Of a stretch of 45,454 bases of DNA, positions 1-7,045 are shown piece after piece (position 1 is the first letter of the stretch; each line of letters starts with the position of its first letter). The DNA comes from an uncultured Eubacteriales bacterium (GTDB taxonomy: Bacteria > Bacillota_A > Clostridia > Christensenellales > Aristaeellaceae), in contig CADCQZ010000147.1 in assembly GCA_902803675.1 (NCBI GenBank), positions 1 to 45,454 on the forward strand, given 5' to 3'. The position numbers and the translations under genes are program-made. The notes under the pieces were generated by a model, which worked only from the letters and a program-made list of their open reading frames with translations, was not told the DNA's origin and made no database searches.

Positions 1-686
1 ATAAACAGATCGCCCGGGTTTGCGTGTTCAAAGGCAAACCGTACCAGTTCGACCGCCTCGTCCAGATTCATCAGGAACCGCGTCATGGCCGGGTTGGTAA
101 TCGTGATCGGATTTCCTGCTTTGATCTGATCAATAAACAGCGGGATAACCGATCCGCGGCTGCACATCACGTTCCCGTAGCGCGTGCAGCAGATCTTCGT
201 TTTCTTCGTGGTGCGGCTCTTGGCCACCACCACCTTCTCCATCATGGCCTTGCTGGTGCCCATGGCGTTGACAGGGTAGGCCGCCTTGTCCGTGGACAGG
301 CAGATGACCGTCTCCACGCCCTCGTCGATCGCGGCGGTGAGCACGTTCTCGGTGCCCAGCACATTCGTTTTCACGGCTTCGATGGGGAAAAATTCGCAGG
401 AAGGGACCTGCTTGAGCGCCGCGGCGTGGAAGATGTAATCCACCCCGTGCATCGCGTTGCGCACCGACTGGGGATCGCGGACATCGCCGATGTAAAAGCT
501 GATCTTTTCCGCGGCCTCGGGCATCCTCGCCTGAAACTCGTGGCGCATATCGTCCTGCTTCTTCTCGTCCCGGGAAAAAATGCGGATCTCCCCGATATCC
601 GTCTGAAGGAAACGAGCCAGGACAGCGTTGCCGAAGGAGCCTGTGCCTCCGGTGATCATCAGTGTTTTTCCGGTAAACAGTGACAT
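1..686 (-). CDS. CapE/FlaA1-type UDP-GlcNAc 4,6-dehydratase (partial, C-terminus outside window)
   Basis: Extended short-chain dehydrogenase of nucleotide-sugar metabolism, predicted to convert UDP-GlcNAc to a 4-keto-6-deoxy sugar in the cytoplasm. The N-terminus begins MSLFTGKTLMITGGTGSFGN, a Rossmann TGxxGxxG nucleotide site. STDKAAYPVNAMGTSK follows near residue 130, giving the MxxxK catalytic pair typical of the FlaA1/CapE/CapD group in place of YxxxK. The ATG at 686 is preceded by GGAGG seven bases away, inside the last codons of the GT4 gene. About 228 codons are visible, so roughly a third of the usual 330-350 residues is missing. Its small size, with no membrane segments, sets it apart from the larger dehydratase at 7046. 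Whether it retains or inverts C5 cannot be told. In CapE systems the next genes make L-FucNAc, which would lie off the left edge. Confidence 0.88.
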   Translation of the reverse strand, partial: MSLFTGKTLMITGGTGSFGNAVLARFLQTDIGEIRIFSRDEKKQDDMRHEFQARMPEAAEKISFYIGDVRDPQSVRNAMHGVDYIFHAAALKQVPSCEFFPIEAVKTNVLGTENVLTAAIDEGVETVICLSTDKAAYPVNAMGTSKAMMEKVVVAKSRTTKKTKICCTRYGNVMCSRGSVIPLFIDQIKAGNPITITNPAMTRFLMNLDEAVELVRFAFEHANPGDLF

Positions 687-688
687 GT

Positions 689-1978
689 TCATTCCTCCGT
701 GACCGCCGCGTTCTTGACGGCGTTTTTGATCGTGCTGATATACCTGCCCACGCAGGCTTCCCGTGACGCGTTCTTCAGGGCGTATTCACGGATCCTTTCC
801 GGTGATGCCGCGGCCCGGCGGCCTTCCCTGGCCTCGAGGACGGCGTCCGCCAGCGCGTTCGCGCTGCCCGGCTCGACGCATCTGCCCGCTCCGGAACTCA
901 CGAGGGTGTCCTCAAGATCGCTGCCCCTGTCAAAAGACGCGATGATGGGCGTGCCGCAGGCCATGATGCTCCAGGTCTTGGACGGCATGCCCGCGTCCCC
1001 TGTGCCCGGCCGGCAGGTGATCAGGGCCGCGTCGCCCAGACTGTACACATACTTCACATCTTCCACAGGCCTTAATCCCGTGATGATGACGTTGCCGAGT
1101 TTTCTCTCCTCCGCGTCCTTTTTCAGGGCAGGGAACCGGGCGCCTCCCCCGAAGATGACGAACAGGATATCCTCGTCCCGGAGCCGCTGCGCCGCGTCCA
1201 GGATCACCTCGGCCCCCTGGGCTTCGCCGATATTGCCCGCGTAGACGACGATGAACCTGTCGCGTGAGATCCCCATCTCATCGAACAGGGGGTTCTCCGC
1301 CCTGGGGACAGGGCCGATGGCATTCAGGTCCACCCAGTTGCTGATGATCTCGATCTTCTCCTCCGGGACGCCCTTGGCCATGATGTTCCGTTTGAACGAC
1401 TCGCTGATCACGATGATCCTGTCGGCGTTCCGGTAGGTGATGTCCTCGATCCTGCGGCCGACGCGCCATATCAGGGAACCCTTTTTAGTCATCCCGGCAT
1501 TGACCAGCGAATCCGGGAAGATATCCTGCAGCAGGTATATGAACGGTACCTTTCTCCCGTACCGCTTTGAGAGCTTCCTCGCCACGAACCCGGACAGCGT
1601 GCCCTGGGTGGGCGGCGTGCTGGAGGAAAAGACCAGATCGATGTCCCGGGCCCTTTTCCCCAGATGATACTCCCGGATATTGCACAAAAGGAAGCGGAGC
1701 GTCTTCTGGATCGGATTGCTGCCTTCCCGGAACATGGGAAACCGGTGGATGACCACATGCCCGTCATGAGTGATCTCCAGCCGCTTGTCTTTCTTTTTAT
1801 ACTCCCTTCGCACCTCTTCGGAAACGCCCCGGGTGGGGGTCGGGGTATACAGGATGTAGGTGATCCCGTTCTGCGCCAGCGCGTCCCTCAGGGCGTCATC
1901 CATATGGGTGCCGGCCGTCTGTTCCGGATAGCAGTAGGCCCTGAGCCTGAGCATCCTCAAACCGGTCTTGTCAGCCAA
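689..1978 (-). CDS. GT4-family glycosyltransferase (WbuB-like)
   Basis: Retaining glycosyltransferase of the GT-B fold, family 4, expected to add a sugar to a lipid-linked glycan at the cytoplasmic membrane face. The 429 residues include an N-terminal acceptor domain with LLQDIFPDS and ISESFKRNIM, a domain boundary at VVYAGNIGEAQG, and a C-terminal donor domain with GDAGMPSKTWSIMACGTPII, the E-x7-E-like sugar-nucleotide region. The motif set resembles WbuB/CapM-type transferases, some of which use amino sugars such as L-FucNAc, which fits the CapE-type gene immediately downstream. The start is TTG at 1978, chosen because GGAGG lies eight bases upstream; the next ATG at codon 9 has no such site. 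Donor and acceptor sugars are unknown. Confidence 0.88.
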   Translation of the reverse strand: MADKTGLRMLRLRAYCYPEQTAGTHMDDALRDALAQNGITYILYTPTPTRGVSEEVRREYKKKDKRLEITHDGHVVIHRFPMFREGSNPIQKTLRFLLCNIREYHLGKRARDIDLVFSSSTPPTQGTLSGFVARKLSKRYGRKVPFIYLLQDIFPDSLVNAGMTKKGSLIWRVGRRIEDITYRNADRIIVISESFKRNIMAKGVPEEKIEIISNWVDLNAIGPVPRAENPLFDEMGISRDRFIVVYAGNIGEAQGAEVILDAAQRLRDEDILFVIFGGGARFPALKKDAEERKLGNVIITGLRPVEDVKYVYSLGDAALITCRPGTGDAGMPSKTWSIMACGTPIIASFDRGSDLEDTLVSSGAGRCVEPGSANALADAVLEAREGRRAAASPERIREYALKNASREACVGRYISTIKNAVKNAAVTEE

Positions 1979-2020
1979 TGGATCTACCTCCGTATCATAT
2001 CTTGTTTCTGCCGGGGCCTG

Positions 2021-3106
2021 TCACCTGGCCGATGAGAAGACCTCGTCGAGCACCCGGTCCGTCAGATCGCCGAACAGGGGACCGTTGTTGGACTGATGGA
2101 TGGCGATCCCGCCCTTGCGCATATTGGCCTCGATCAGGACGATATCCCCGTCCTCATCCACGGCCATATCCCAGGACACCAGCCTGAAATGCCCGACCGT
2201 CGGGGCCAGAGAGCGCACGGTCTCAAGGATCCTGTCATACCCCGGCACCCTGAACCCCTCGAACACGAAGCCGTCGGGGTGGCTGAGGATCACCGTCCCC
2301 CTGGGCAGGATATGCCCCTCCCGGTTGACCGTTCCGTCGGCCCTGATCCCCACGGACACGCCGCCGTGGGTCGCGTTGTCCACCCGGTTCCCGCCCGCGC
2401 CCATCCTGAGGACGCCGGAAAGCACATGGACCCCGTCGGGCATCAGCAGGGTCGTGACACGGATGGTGTTGAGGGCCCGGGGATAGATCGCGCTGAGCGC
2501 CGGGTGCTGGCTCACCAGCCCCTGCACGATATAGTCCTTCAGGGACTGATCCATAAGGAAGGCCCTGAGGGCGTCATCCCCCGTTTTGTAAAAAGAGATA
2601 TCCCGGCCGCTGCCGCTCTCCTCGGAGGGCTTGATGATCACCTCGTCCGTATCGGCCATGAGACGCATGGCGTCCGAAACATCGATCAGGCGGTATTCCT
2701 CGTCGAAGAGCAGGCTGCCGATCTTGCGCACATAGGTCCTGGGCTGCCGCACGCCGGGGAAAATGCGGGAATAATAATTCTTGTCGTTGAAGCCCAGGCC
2801 CAGATCCCTGCGGTTGAAATGCTGATCGATCTTTGTGAAATACAGGGTGTTGGGGATATACCGGGGATCCACGATACCGTTCATGGCGGCGTAATACCGG
2901 CACCAGTCCGTGCTGATCCTGTAAGGATATTTTTTCCAGTATGCCCGGACGGCTTCCTCCTGCTCTCCGGTCAGGTGAAAGCTGTTGTCCCTGTTATCGA
3001 GCATCTTTTTCTTTTCCTGGACAGTGGAGATCAGGTTGGCGGCAAACTGCTCCGGTTTGCCCCAAAAAGACTTGTAGAATTCTTTCGCTTTCCTGCTGAC
3101 AGCCAT
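2021..3106 (-). CDS. Sugar-transfer-associated ATP-grasp protein
   Basis: 361-residue ATP-grasp enzyme resembling the family known as sugar-transfer-associated ATP-grasp (ATPgrasp_ST), commonly found in capsule and exopolysaccharide loci. ATP-binding residues occur around DEVIIKPSEESGSGRDI (about residue 165). The metal-binding end of the fold is seen at FRLVSWDMAVDEDGDIVLIEAN near residue 320, with the D and E-x-N pattern typical of ATP-grasp ligases. These enzymes join a carboxylate, through an acyl-phosphate, to an amine or similar nucleophile. The real substrate of this family is not established, and amino-acid decoration of a sugar is only inferred from context. It lies between the GT4 gene and a second, dissimilar ATP-grasp gene. 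Confidence 0.85.
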   Translation of the reverse strand: MAVSRKAKEFYKSFWGKPEQFAANLISTVQEKKKMLDNRDNSFHLTGEQEEAVRAYWKKYPYRISTDWCRYYAAMNGIVDPRYIPNTLYFTKIDQHFNRRDLGLGFNDKNYYSRIFPGVRQPRTYVRKIGSLLFDEEYRLIDVSDAMRLMADTDEVIIKPSEESGSGRDISFYKTGDDALRAFLMDQSLKDYIVQGLVSQHPALSAIYPRALNTIRVTTLLMPDGVHVLSGVLRMGAGGNRVDNATHGGVSVGIRADGTVNREGHILPRGTVILSHPDGFVFEGFRVPGYDRILETVRSLAPTVGHFRLVSWDMAVDEDGDIVLIEANMRKGGIAIHQSNNGPLFGDLTDRVLDEVFSSAR

Positions 3107-3154
3107 CGATACTGTTTCTCCGATCCGTGCCGCGGCCCGCCGCGGCGCTGTTTC

Positions 3155-4345
3155 TCAGGCCTCAAAAGCCTCTTTTGCGATCCTCCGGTACGCCTCGTCC
3201 GCCGCGGCAGCGGCATCCGCGGCAAACGCCGCTCTGGCCACGATATAACCGCAGCCGTCGAGGTTCGTACGGTACTTCCTCACATGTTCCCCGGCCTGCA
3301 GGTGGTGATAGATCTCCACACCGCATTCCTTTTCGATCCGAGCCATATCCGGGACCTTCAGGACCGTGCCTTCCTCGAAGGCCAGCAGACGGGTAGCCAC
3401 CGCTCCATGATCCCGCGGCGTCAGATCCGCACTTTCGCCCATGACTGCCCGGATCGCCGCACCCATATAATCGATCCCCGTACCGTAGGGGACCACGCAC
3501 GGGCCGATCATATTGCCGCCCATGCGGGCCCCGATGTCGATGATATAGACTTTCCCGTCATCGGTGATCAGCATGTCCATATTGACGGACCCAAAGTCGA
3601 TCTTCAGGGCGCGTATCGCGGCCTCCACACATTTCCGGACCTTGTTTTCCGTTTCCGTCGGAAGCATGGAAGGCACCGCGTGCCCGAGCTCCGCGTAAAA
3701 CGGGGCCGGCGTCATCCACTTTTTCATCACCGCCAGCACGTGGACCTGCCCATCCGTCACCAGGCTCTCGGCACCGTATTCCTTTCCCGTGATGAAGCTC
3801 TCCACCAGGGCACGGCAGCTCCTGGAGCTGAGCAGGGCCCTTTCGCACGCCGCTTGAAATTCCCCGGGCGCGTCCACGCGGCCGGCGCCCCGGCTGCCCG
3901 AACCGTCACAGGGCTTGACCATGACCGGGTACTCGAGCCGCTTCGCGAGCGATGCGGTATCCGTTTCCCGCGTGACCTCCCAGGCCTGAGCGGTATCGTC
4001 CACATGCGCTTCCATCAGCGCCCTGCGGGTCAGGTACTTGTTCTTGACCGTTTTCGCGGTATCGTAACCGATGCCCTTCAGGCCCATCTTCCCGGCGATG
4101 AACGCCGCGGTCATCACCCCGAAATCCGTAGCCGCGGTCATGACGCCGTCCACTTTCTGCTCCCGGGCGTATTCAAGGCACGCTTTCTCGTTCACGATAT
4201 CGATCACAGCGTGTTTTTGAGCGTGGAGAAATCCGACGGCATGAGGATTGGCGTCAAGCGCATGCACCTCATACCCCATCGAAACAGCTTTTCGGATCAC
4301 GAAATCCTGGAGGAACCCCGCGCCGATCATCAGCAGTTTTTTCAT
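3155..4345 (-). CDS. ATP-grasp carboxylate-amine ligase-like protein
   Basis: 396-residue ATP-grasp enzyme of the PurK/CarB/PylC-like type. An N-terminal Rossmann-like pre-ATP domain begins MKKLLMIGAGFLQDFVIRKA and contains DANPHAVGF. The ATP-grasp region has EYPVMVKPCDGSGSRGAGRV near residue 140 and the metal-binding stretch VYIIDIGARMGGN near residue 260, followed by a small C-terminal domain. Family members form amide or related bonds using acyl-phosphates. Its place next to a sugar-transfer-associated ATP-grasp, a GNAT acetyltransferase and a DegT aminotransferase suggests acylation or aminoacylation of a glycan precursor. That is inference, and the substrate cannot be read from sequence. 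The ATG at 4345 has GGGAGG upstream at a rather long spacing of about 11 bases. Confidence 0.82.
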   Translation of the reverse strand: MKKLLMIGAGFLQDFVIRKAVSMGYEVHALDANPHAVGFLHAQKHAVIDIVNEKACLEYAREQKVDGVMTAATDFGVMTAAFIAGKMGLKGIGYDTAKTVKNKYLTRRALMEAHVDDTAQAWEVTRETDTASLAKRLEYPVMVKPCDGSGSRGAGRVDAPGEFQAACERALLSSRSCRALVESFITGKEYGAESLVTDGQVHVLAVMKKWMTPAPFYAELGHAVPSMLPTETENKVRKCVEAAIRALKIDFGSVNMDMLITDDGKVYIIDIGARMGGNMIGPCVVPYGTGIDYMGAAIRAVMGESADLTPRDHGAVATRLLAFEEGTVLKVPDMARIEKECGVEIYHHLQAGEHVRKYRTNLDGCGYIVARAAFAADAAAAADEAYRRIAKEAFEA

Positions 4346-4363
4346 ACGGCCGCAGCCCTCCCT

Positions 4364-5023
4364 TCAGTTCGTATAGATATTGTCATGCCTGAGGACGGTG
4401 CCGATCGTCTTCAGGAATATCCTCACATCCAGCGGAAAAGACACGTTGTGGGCGTACCACGCGTCATACATGCGCTTTTCTCCCACGCCCAGCCCGTTGC
4501 GGAAATAGGCCTGCGAGTATCCGGTGATGCCCGGCCTGACCAGCATTTTACCCTTTTCCTCTTCAGTATAAGTGTCGATGCCGTCCGTGTCGCCCGCCCT
4601 GGGCCCGATAAGGCTCATGTCCCCCTTGAGCACATTGAGGATCTGCGGCAGCTCATCGATACTGGTCTCCCTGATCCAGCGGCCCACCTTCGTGACCCTG
4701 TCATCCGTCCTGGAATTATACGTGCTGCCGTCCGGATTGAGGATATTGGGGGCGTTGACTTTCATGGAGCGGAACTTGAGCATGTCGAACAGGCGGAAAT
4801 CCCTGCCGATCCGGGGCGACCGGTAAAAGATGGGCCCCCCGTCCTCCGCCTTGATCATGACGGCCACGGGGATCCCCACGAGGGCCACCAGGGGCAGCGC
4901 GATCAGGGAAAACAGAATGTCCAGGATCCGCTTGACGACGCGCTGGTACACACCGCACCAGCCCTTTTTGTCCATGCCCTTCAGGCCCAGTTCCTTTGAC
5001 GAGACATGTTTGAGTTCCGACAT
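4364..5023 (-). CDS. Polyprenyl-phosphate sugar-1-phosphate transferase (PglC/WcaJ C-domain type)
   Basis: Initiating phosphoglycosyl transferase, which moves a sugar-1-phosphate from a UDP-sugar to undecaprenyl phosphate. The 219-residue protein has one hydrophobic stretch (ILDILFSLIALPLVALVG, about residues 34-51), expected to be the re-entrant helix of the monotopic family. The catalytic Asp-Glu pair lies in TSIDELPQILNVLKGDMSLIGPR, followed by VRPGITG. It is the small form with only the catalytic domain, like PglC, and lacks the multi-helix N-terminus of WbaP/WcaJ. The ATG at 5023 is preferred to the GTG at 5041 because GAGGAG lies six bases before it and nothing comparable precedes the GTG. 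A 4-aminated UDP-sugar from the neighbouring enzymes is a reasonable donor, but this is inferred. Confidence 0.92.
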   Translation of the reverse strand: MSELKHVSSKELGLKGMDKKGWCGVYQRVVKRILDILFSLIALPLVALVGIPVAVMIKAEDGGPIFYRSPRIGRDFRLFDMLKFRSMKVNAPNILNPDGSTYNSRTDDRVTKVGRWIRETSIDELPQILNVLKGDMSLIGPRAGDTDGIDTYTEEEKGKMLVRPGITGYSQAYFRNGLGVGEKRMYDAWYAHNVSFPLDVRIFLKTIGTVLRHDNIYTN

Positions 5024-5057
5024 AAACCGCTCCTCTTTCACGGCCGCACGATCCCGG

Positions 5058-5540
5058 TCACGCCTGACGGGATACCGCCTTTTCCATTTTGATCTCCGTA
5101 TACTTCCGGGTGCTCACCCGGCCAATGTCCTTAAATCCCCGGCGATGGTAAAAGTCGATGGCGTGCCCGCTCCGGTCATATACTTCCAGCACGATCCTGT
5201 CGCACCCCGCTTTGAGCGCCAGGGCTTCCACATGCTCAAGGCAGAAGCTGCCGATGCCCCTGCCGGCGGCATCGGGCAGTGTGGCCAGCTTGGTGAGGTG
5301 CATATCCCGCCCGTTCTTTTTGATCTGGAACGTCGCCACGGGCCTGCCACCGTCCCGGACCAGGTACATCTCGTTTTTCAGACAGCCGAGACCGGCGATC
5401 GCGAAGGTCACGGCCCGGGGATTGTCCCAGTGATGCAGATCAAAGCGCCGCGCCATATCCTTCCCGCAGGCATGCAGGATATGAGACGCGCGGCAGATCC
5501 CCGGGATATCGAAGACCTTTATCCTCCCGACAAAAGGCAT
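5058..5540 (-). CDS. GNAT-family N-acetyltransferase
   Basis: 160-residue protein of the GNAT fold. The acetyl-CoA-binding signature is at LATLPDAAGRGIGSFCLEHVEALA (about residues 86-109, R/Q-x-x-G-x-G/A form), followed by the typical C-terminal strands IVLEVYDRSGHAIDFYHRRGF. It probably acetylates an amino group. In this operon the likely substrate is the 4-amino sugar made by the DegT aminotransferase just upstream, which would give an acetamido sugar for the transferase just downstream. Many bacillosamine-type loci use a left-handed beta-helix acetyltransferase here instead. The ATG at 5540 (third codon of the longest frame) is chosen because GGAGG lies seven bases upstream of it but directly abuts the earlier ATG. 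Confidence 0.85.
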   Translation of the reverse strand: MPFVGRIKVFDIPGICRASHILHACGKDMARRFDLHHWDNPRAVTFAIAGLGCLKNEMYLVRDGGRPVATFQIKKNGRDMHLTKLATLPDAAGRGIGSFCLEHVEALALKAGCDRIVLEVYDRSGHAIDFYHRRGFKDIGRVSTRKYTEIKMEKAVSRQA

Positions 5541-5555
5541 GCGCATCCCTCCGTG

Positions 5556-6872
5556 TCACTTCAGAGCGTTCCTGAGAGCGTCACACACATACGCCGCGTC
5601 ATCATCCGTCAGGAGCGTGTGCAGCGGCAGCGTGATCAGATTGCGGTAATAGTCATACGCGTTGGGGCATCGTGCCGCGTCCGCCCCGTAGGCCGTCATC
5701 ATCGGCAGGGGCTTATAGTGCACGTTGACAGCCACGCCCTGATCGGCCATGGCTTCCACGACGGCATTGCGCCGCTTCTCGTCCGCCCCGGGGATCCGGA
5801 TCAGATACAGATGGTTGGAGGAGATCTGCCCGGGCGCGAAGTGATCAAGACGGAAGAGCCCCAGCGCGTCGCAGGTCTCATCGTATTTCCTGATGATCTC
5901 GGCCCTTCTGCGGAGCAGGCCGGGATAACGGTCCAGCTGCCTTAAGCCGATCGCCGCGGTGATATCCGTCATATTGCACTTGTACCAGGGGCCCACGATA
6001 TCGTACTCCCACGCCCCGAGGCTCGTTTTCGCCAGGGCGTCCTTGCTCTGCCCGTGAAGGGAGAGGAGCTGGAACATTTTGTAGATCTCGCTGTCTGGAA
6101 TGCCTTCCAACGGCCTCCAGGTGCTCGCGCCGCCCTCGGCGGTGGTGAAATTCTTGACCGCGTGGAAACTGAAGGACGTGAAATCCGCGATGGCGCCGCA
6201 ATACACCGTGCCGGAGGGGGTCTCCCTTCCCGCGCCCAGGGAATGAGCGCAGTCCGCCACCACGCTCACACGGCCGATAGCCTTCTGGATCCGGCTCGAC
6301 AGATCGCCCAGAGGGGTCCCGTCCCCTTCCCTGGGCGTGAACAGGGCCTTTTTACGCTCCGCCGCCGCGAAGATCCTGTCCCAGTCACAGACGATGCCGC
6401 CCAGATCGACAGCGACGATGGCCTTGGTCCTGGGCGTGATCGCCTGCTCCATCAGGTCATAGTCCATCTCAGGCATGTGCGTCGCCCTGTCGCCGTCCCG
6501 GGCGATGTCCACGAACCTGACTTCGGCGCCCACGTGGATCGCGGCGGAAGCCGTCGCCGTATAGGTGTAGGCGGGCACGATGACTTCATCCCCCGGCCCG
6601 ATGCCCAGCACCCTCAGGTTCAGCTCCTCCGCGGCGGTGGCGGAATTCAGGCAGACCACCCGGTCCTGATACTTCTCAAGCCCCGGGCCCTTTTCGCAGT
6701 CGATATCCACCCGTCCCGTATCGATATAGGCCGCCAGACGGCGCTCCAGGAGTTTGGTCCTGGGCCCGGTGGTGATCCAGCCGGACCGGAGCGCTTCGGC
6801 GACTTCATTGATCTCCAGTTCACTGATATCCGGAGGACTGAAGGGAATGACCCGCTTGTTCGTCTCATTCAT
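5556..6872 (-). CDS. DegT/DnrJ/EryC1/StrS-family sugar aminotransferase
   Basis: PLP-dependent aminotransferase predicted to aminate a UDP-4-keto-6-deoxy sugar using glutamate. The PLP-binding lysine is Lys240 in FSFHAVKNFTTAEGG; ALRSGWITTGP and GDEVIVPAYTYTATASA are family landmarks. At 438 residues it is 50-60 longer than common family members. The extra length seems to lie in two insertions, near residues 52-72 (acidic, with a Cys) and 174-202 (charged). It is the first gene of the leftward glycan operon, about 80 bases downstream of a near-consensus promoter. The product would feed the GNAT and sugar-phosphate transferase genes that follow. The exact sugar is not determined. Confidence 0.92.
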   Translation of the reverse strand: MNETNKRVIPFSPPDISELEINEVAEALRSGWITTGPRTKLLERRLAAYIDTGRVDIDCEKGPGLEKYQDRVVCLNSATAAEELNLRVLGIGPGDEVIVPAYTYTATASAAIHVGAEVRFVDIARDGDRATHMPEMDYDLMEQAITPRTKAIVAVDLGGIVCDWDRIFAAAERKKALFTPREGDGTPLGDLSSRIQKAIGRVSVVADCAHSLGAGRETPSGTVYCGAIADFTSFSFHAVKNFTTAEGGASTWRPLEGIPDSEIYKMFQLLSLHGQSKDALAKTSLGAWEYDIVGPWYKCNMTDITAAIGLRQLDRYPGLLRRRAEIIRKYDETCDALGLFRLDHFAPGQISSNHLYLIRIPGADEKRRNAVVEAMADQGVAVNVHYKPLPMMTAYGADAARCPNAYDYYRNLITLPLHTLLTDDDAAYVCDALRNALK

Positions 6873-6959
6873 ATCAGTTGTGCCTCTTTTCCTCGTTTGG
6901 CATCGGGTCGGCGCGGCCGAGCATGGTCATGCAGTCGCGAAGCCTATTGACCCGATACG

Positions 6960-6988
6960 ATTATAACAGACTTTCCGCTCTGTGACAA
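6960..6988 (-). promoter_or_regulatory. Sigma-A promoter of the glycan operon
   Basis: On the minus strand TTGTCA (6983-6988) and TATAAT (6960-6965) are separated by exactly 17 bases, one mismatch from the full housekeeping consensus. Transcription should start near 6953, leaving an untranslated leader of about 80 bases before the aminotransferase ATG at 6872. No riboswitch-like fold was recognised in that leader. Confidence 0.85.
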
Positions 6989-7004
6989 CCATTCCGCGCA
7001 CAGC

Positions 7005-7029
7005 AAAAAAGCAGGCCCGAAAGCCTGCT
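7005..7029 (-). terminator. Rho-independent terminator after the CapD/PglF-like gene
   Basis: Minus-strand hairpin of seven base pairs (AGCAGGC with GCCTGCT, six-base loop) followed by six T. It lies 16 bases past the stop of the 657-residue dehydratase and just before the next promoter, so the dehydratase and the downstream glycan operon are separate transcription units. Confidence 0.85.
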
Positions 7030-7045
7030 CATCCTCCCGGTCCCG

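Noticed and set aside
24..683. Plus-strand frame of 219 codons at the left edge
   Set aside because: The minus strand encodes the dehydratase with a good start and motifs; the plus frame is its shadow.
2096..4999. Open frame of about 967 codons on the plus strand opposite the ATP-grasp and sugar transferase genes
   Set aside because: Same cause: composition is His/Arg/Pro/Asp-rich, there is no ribosome binding site, and the opposite strand has clear domain matches.
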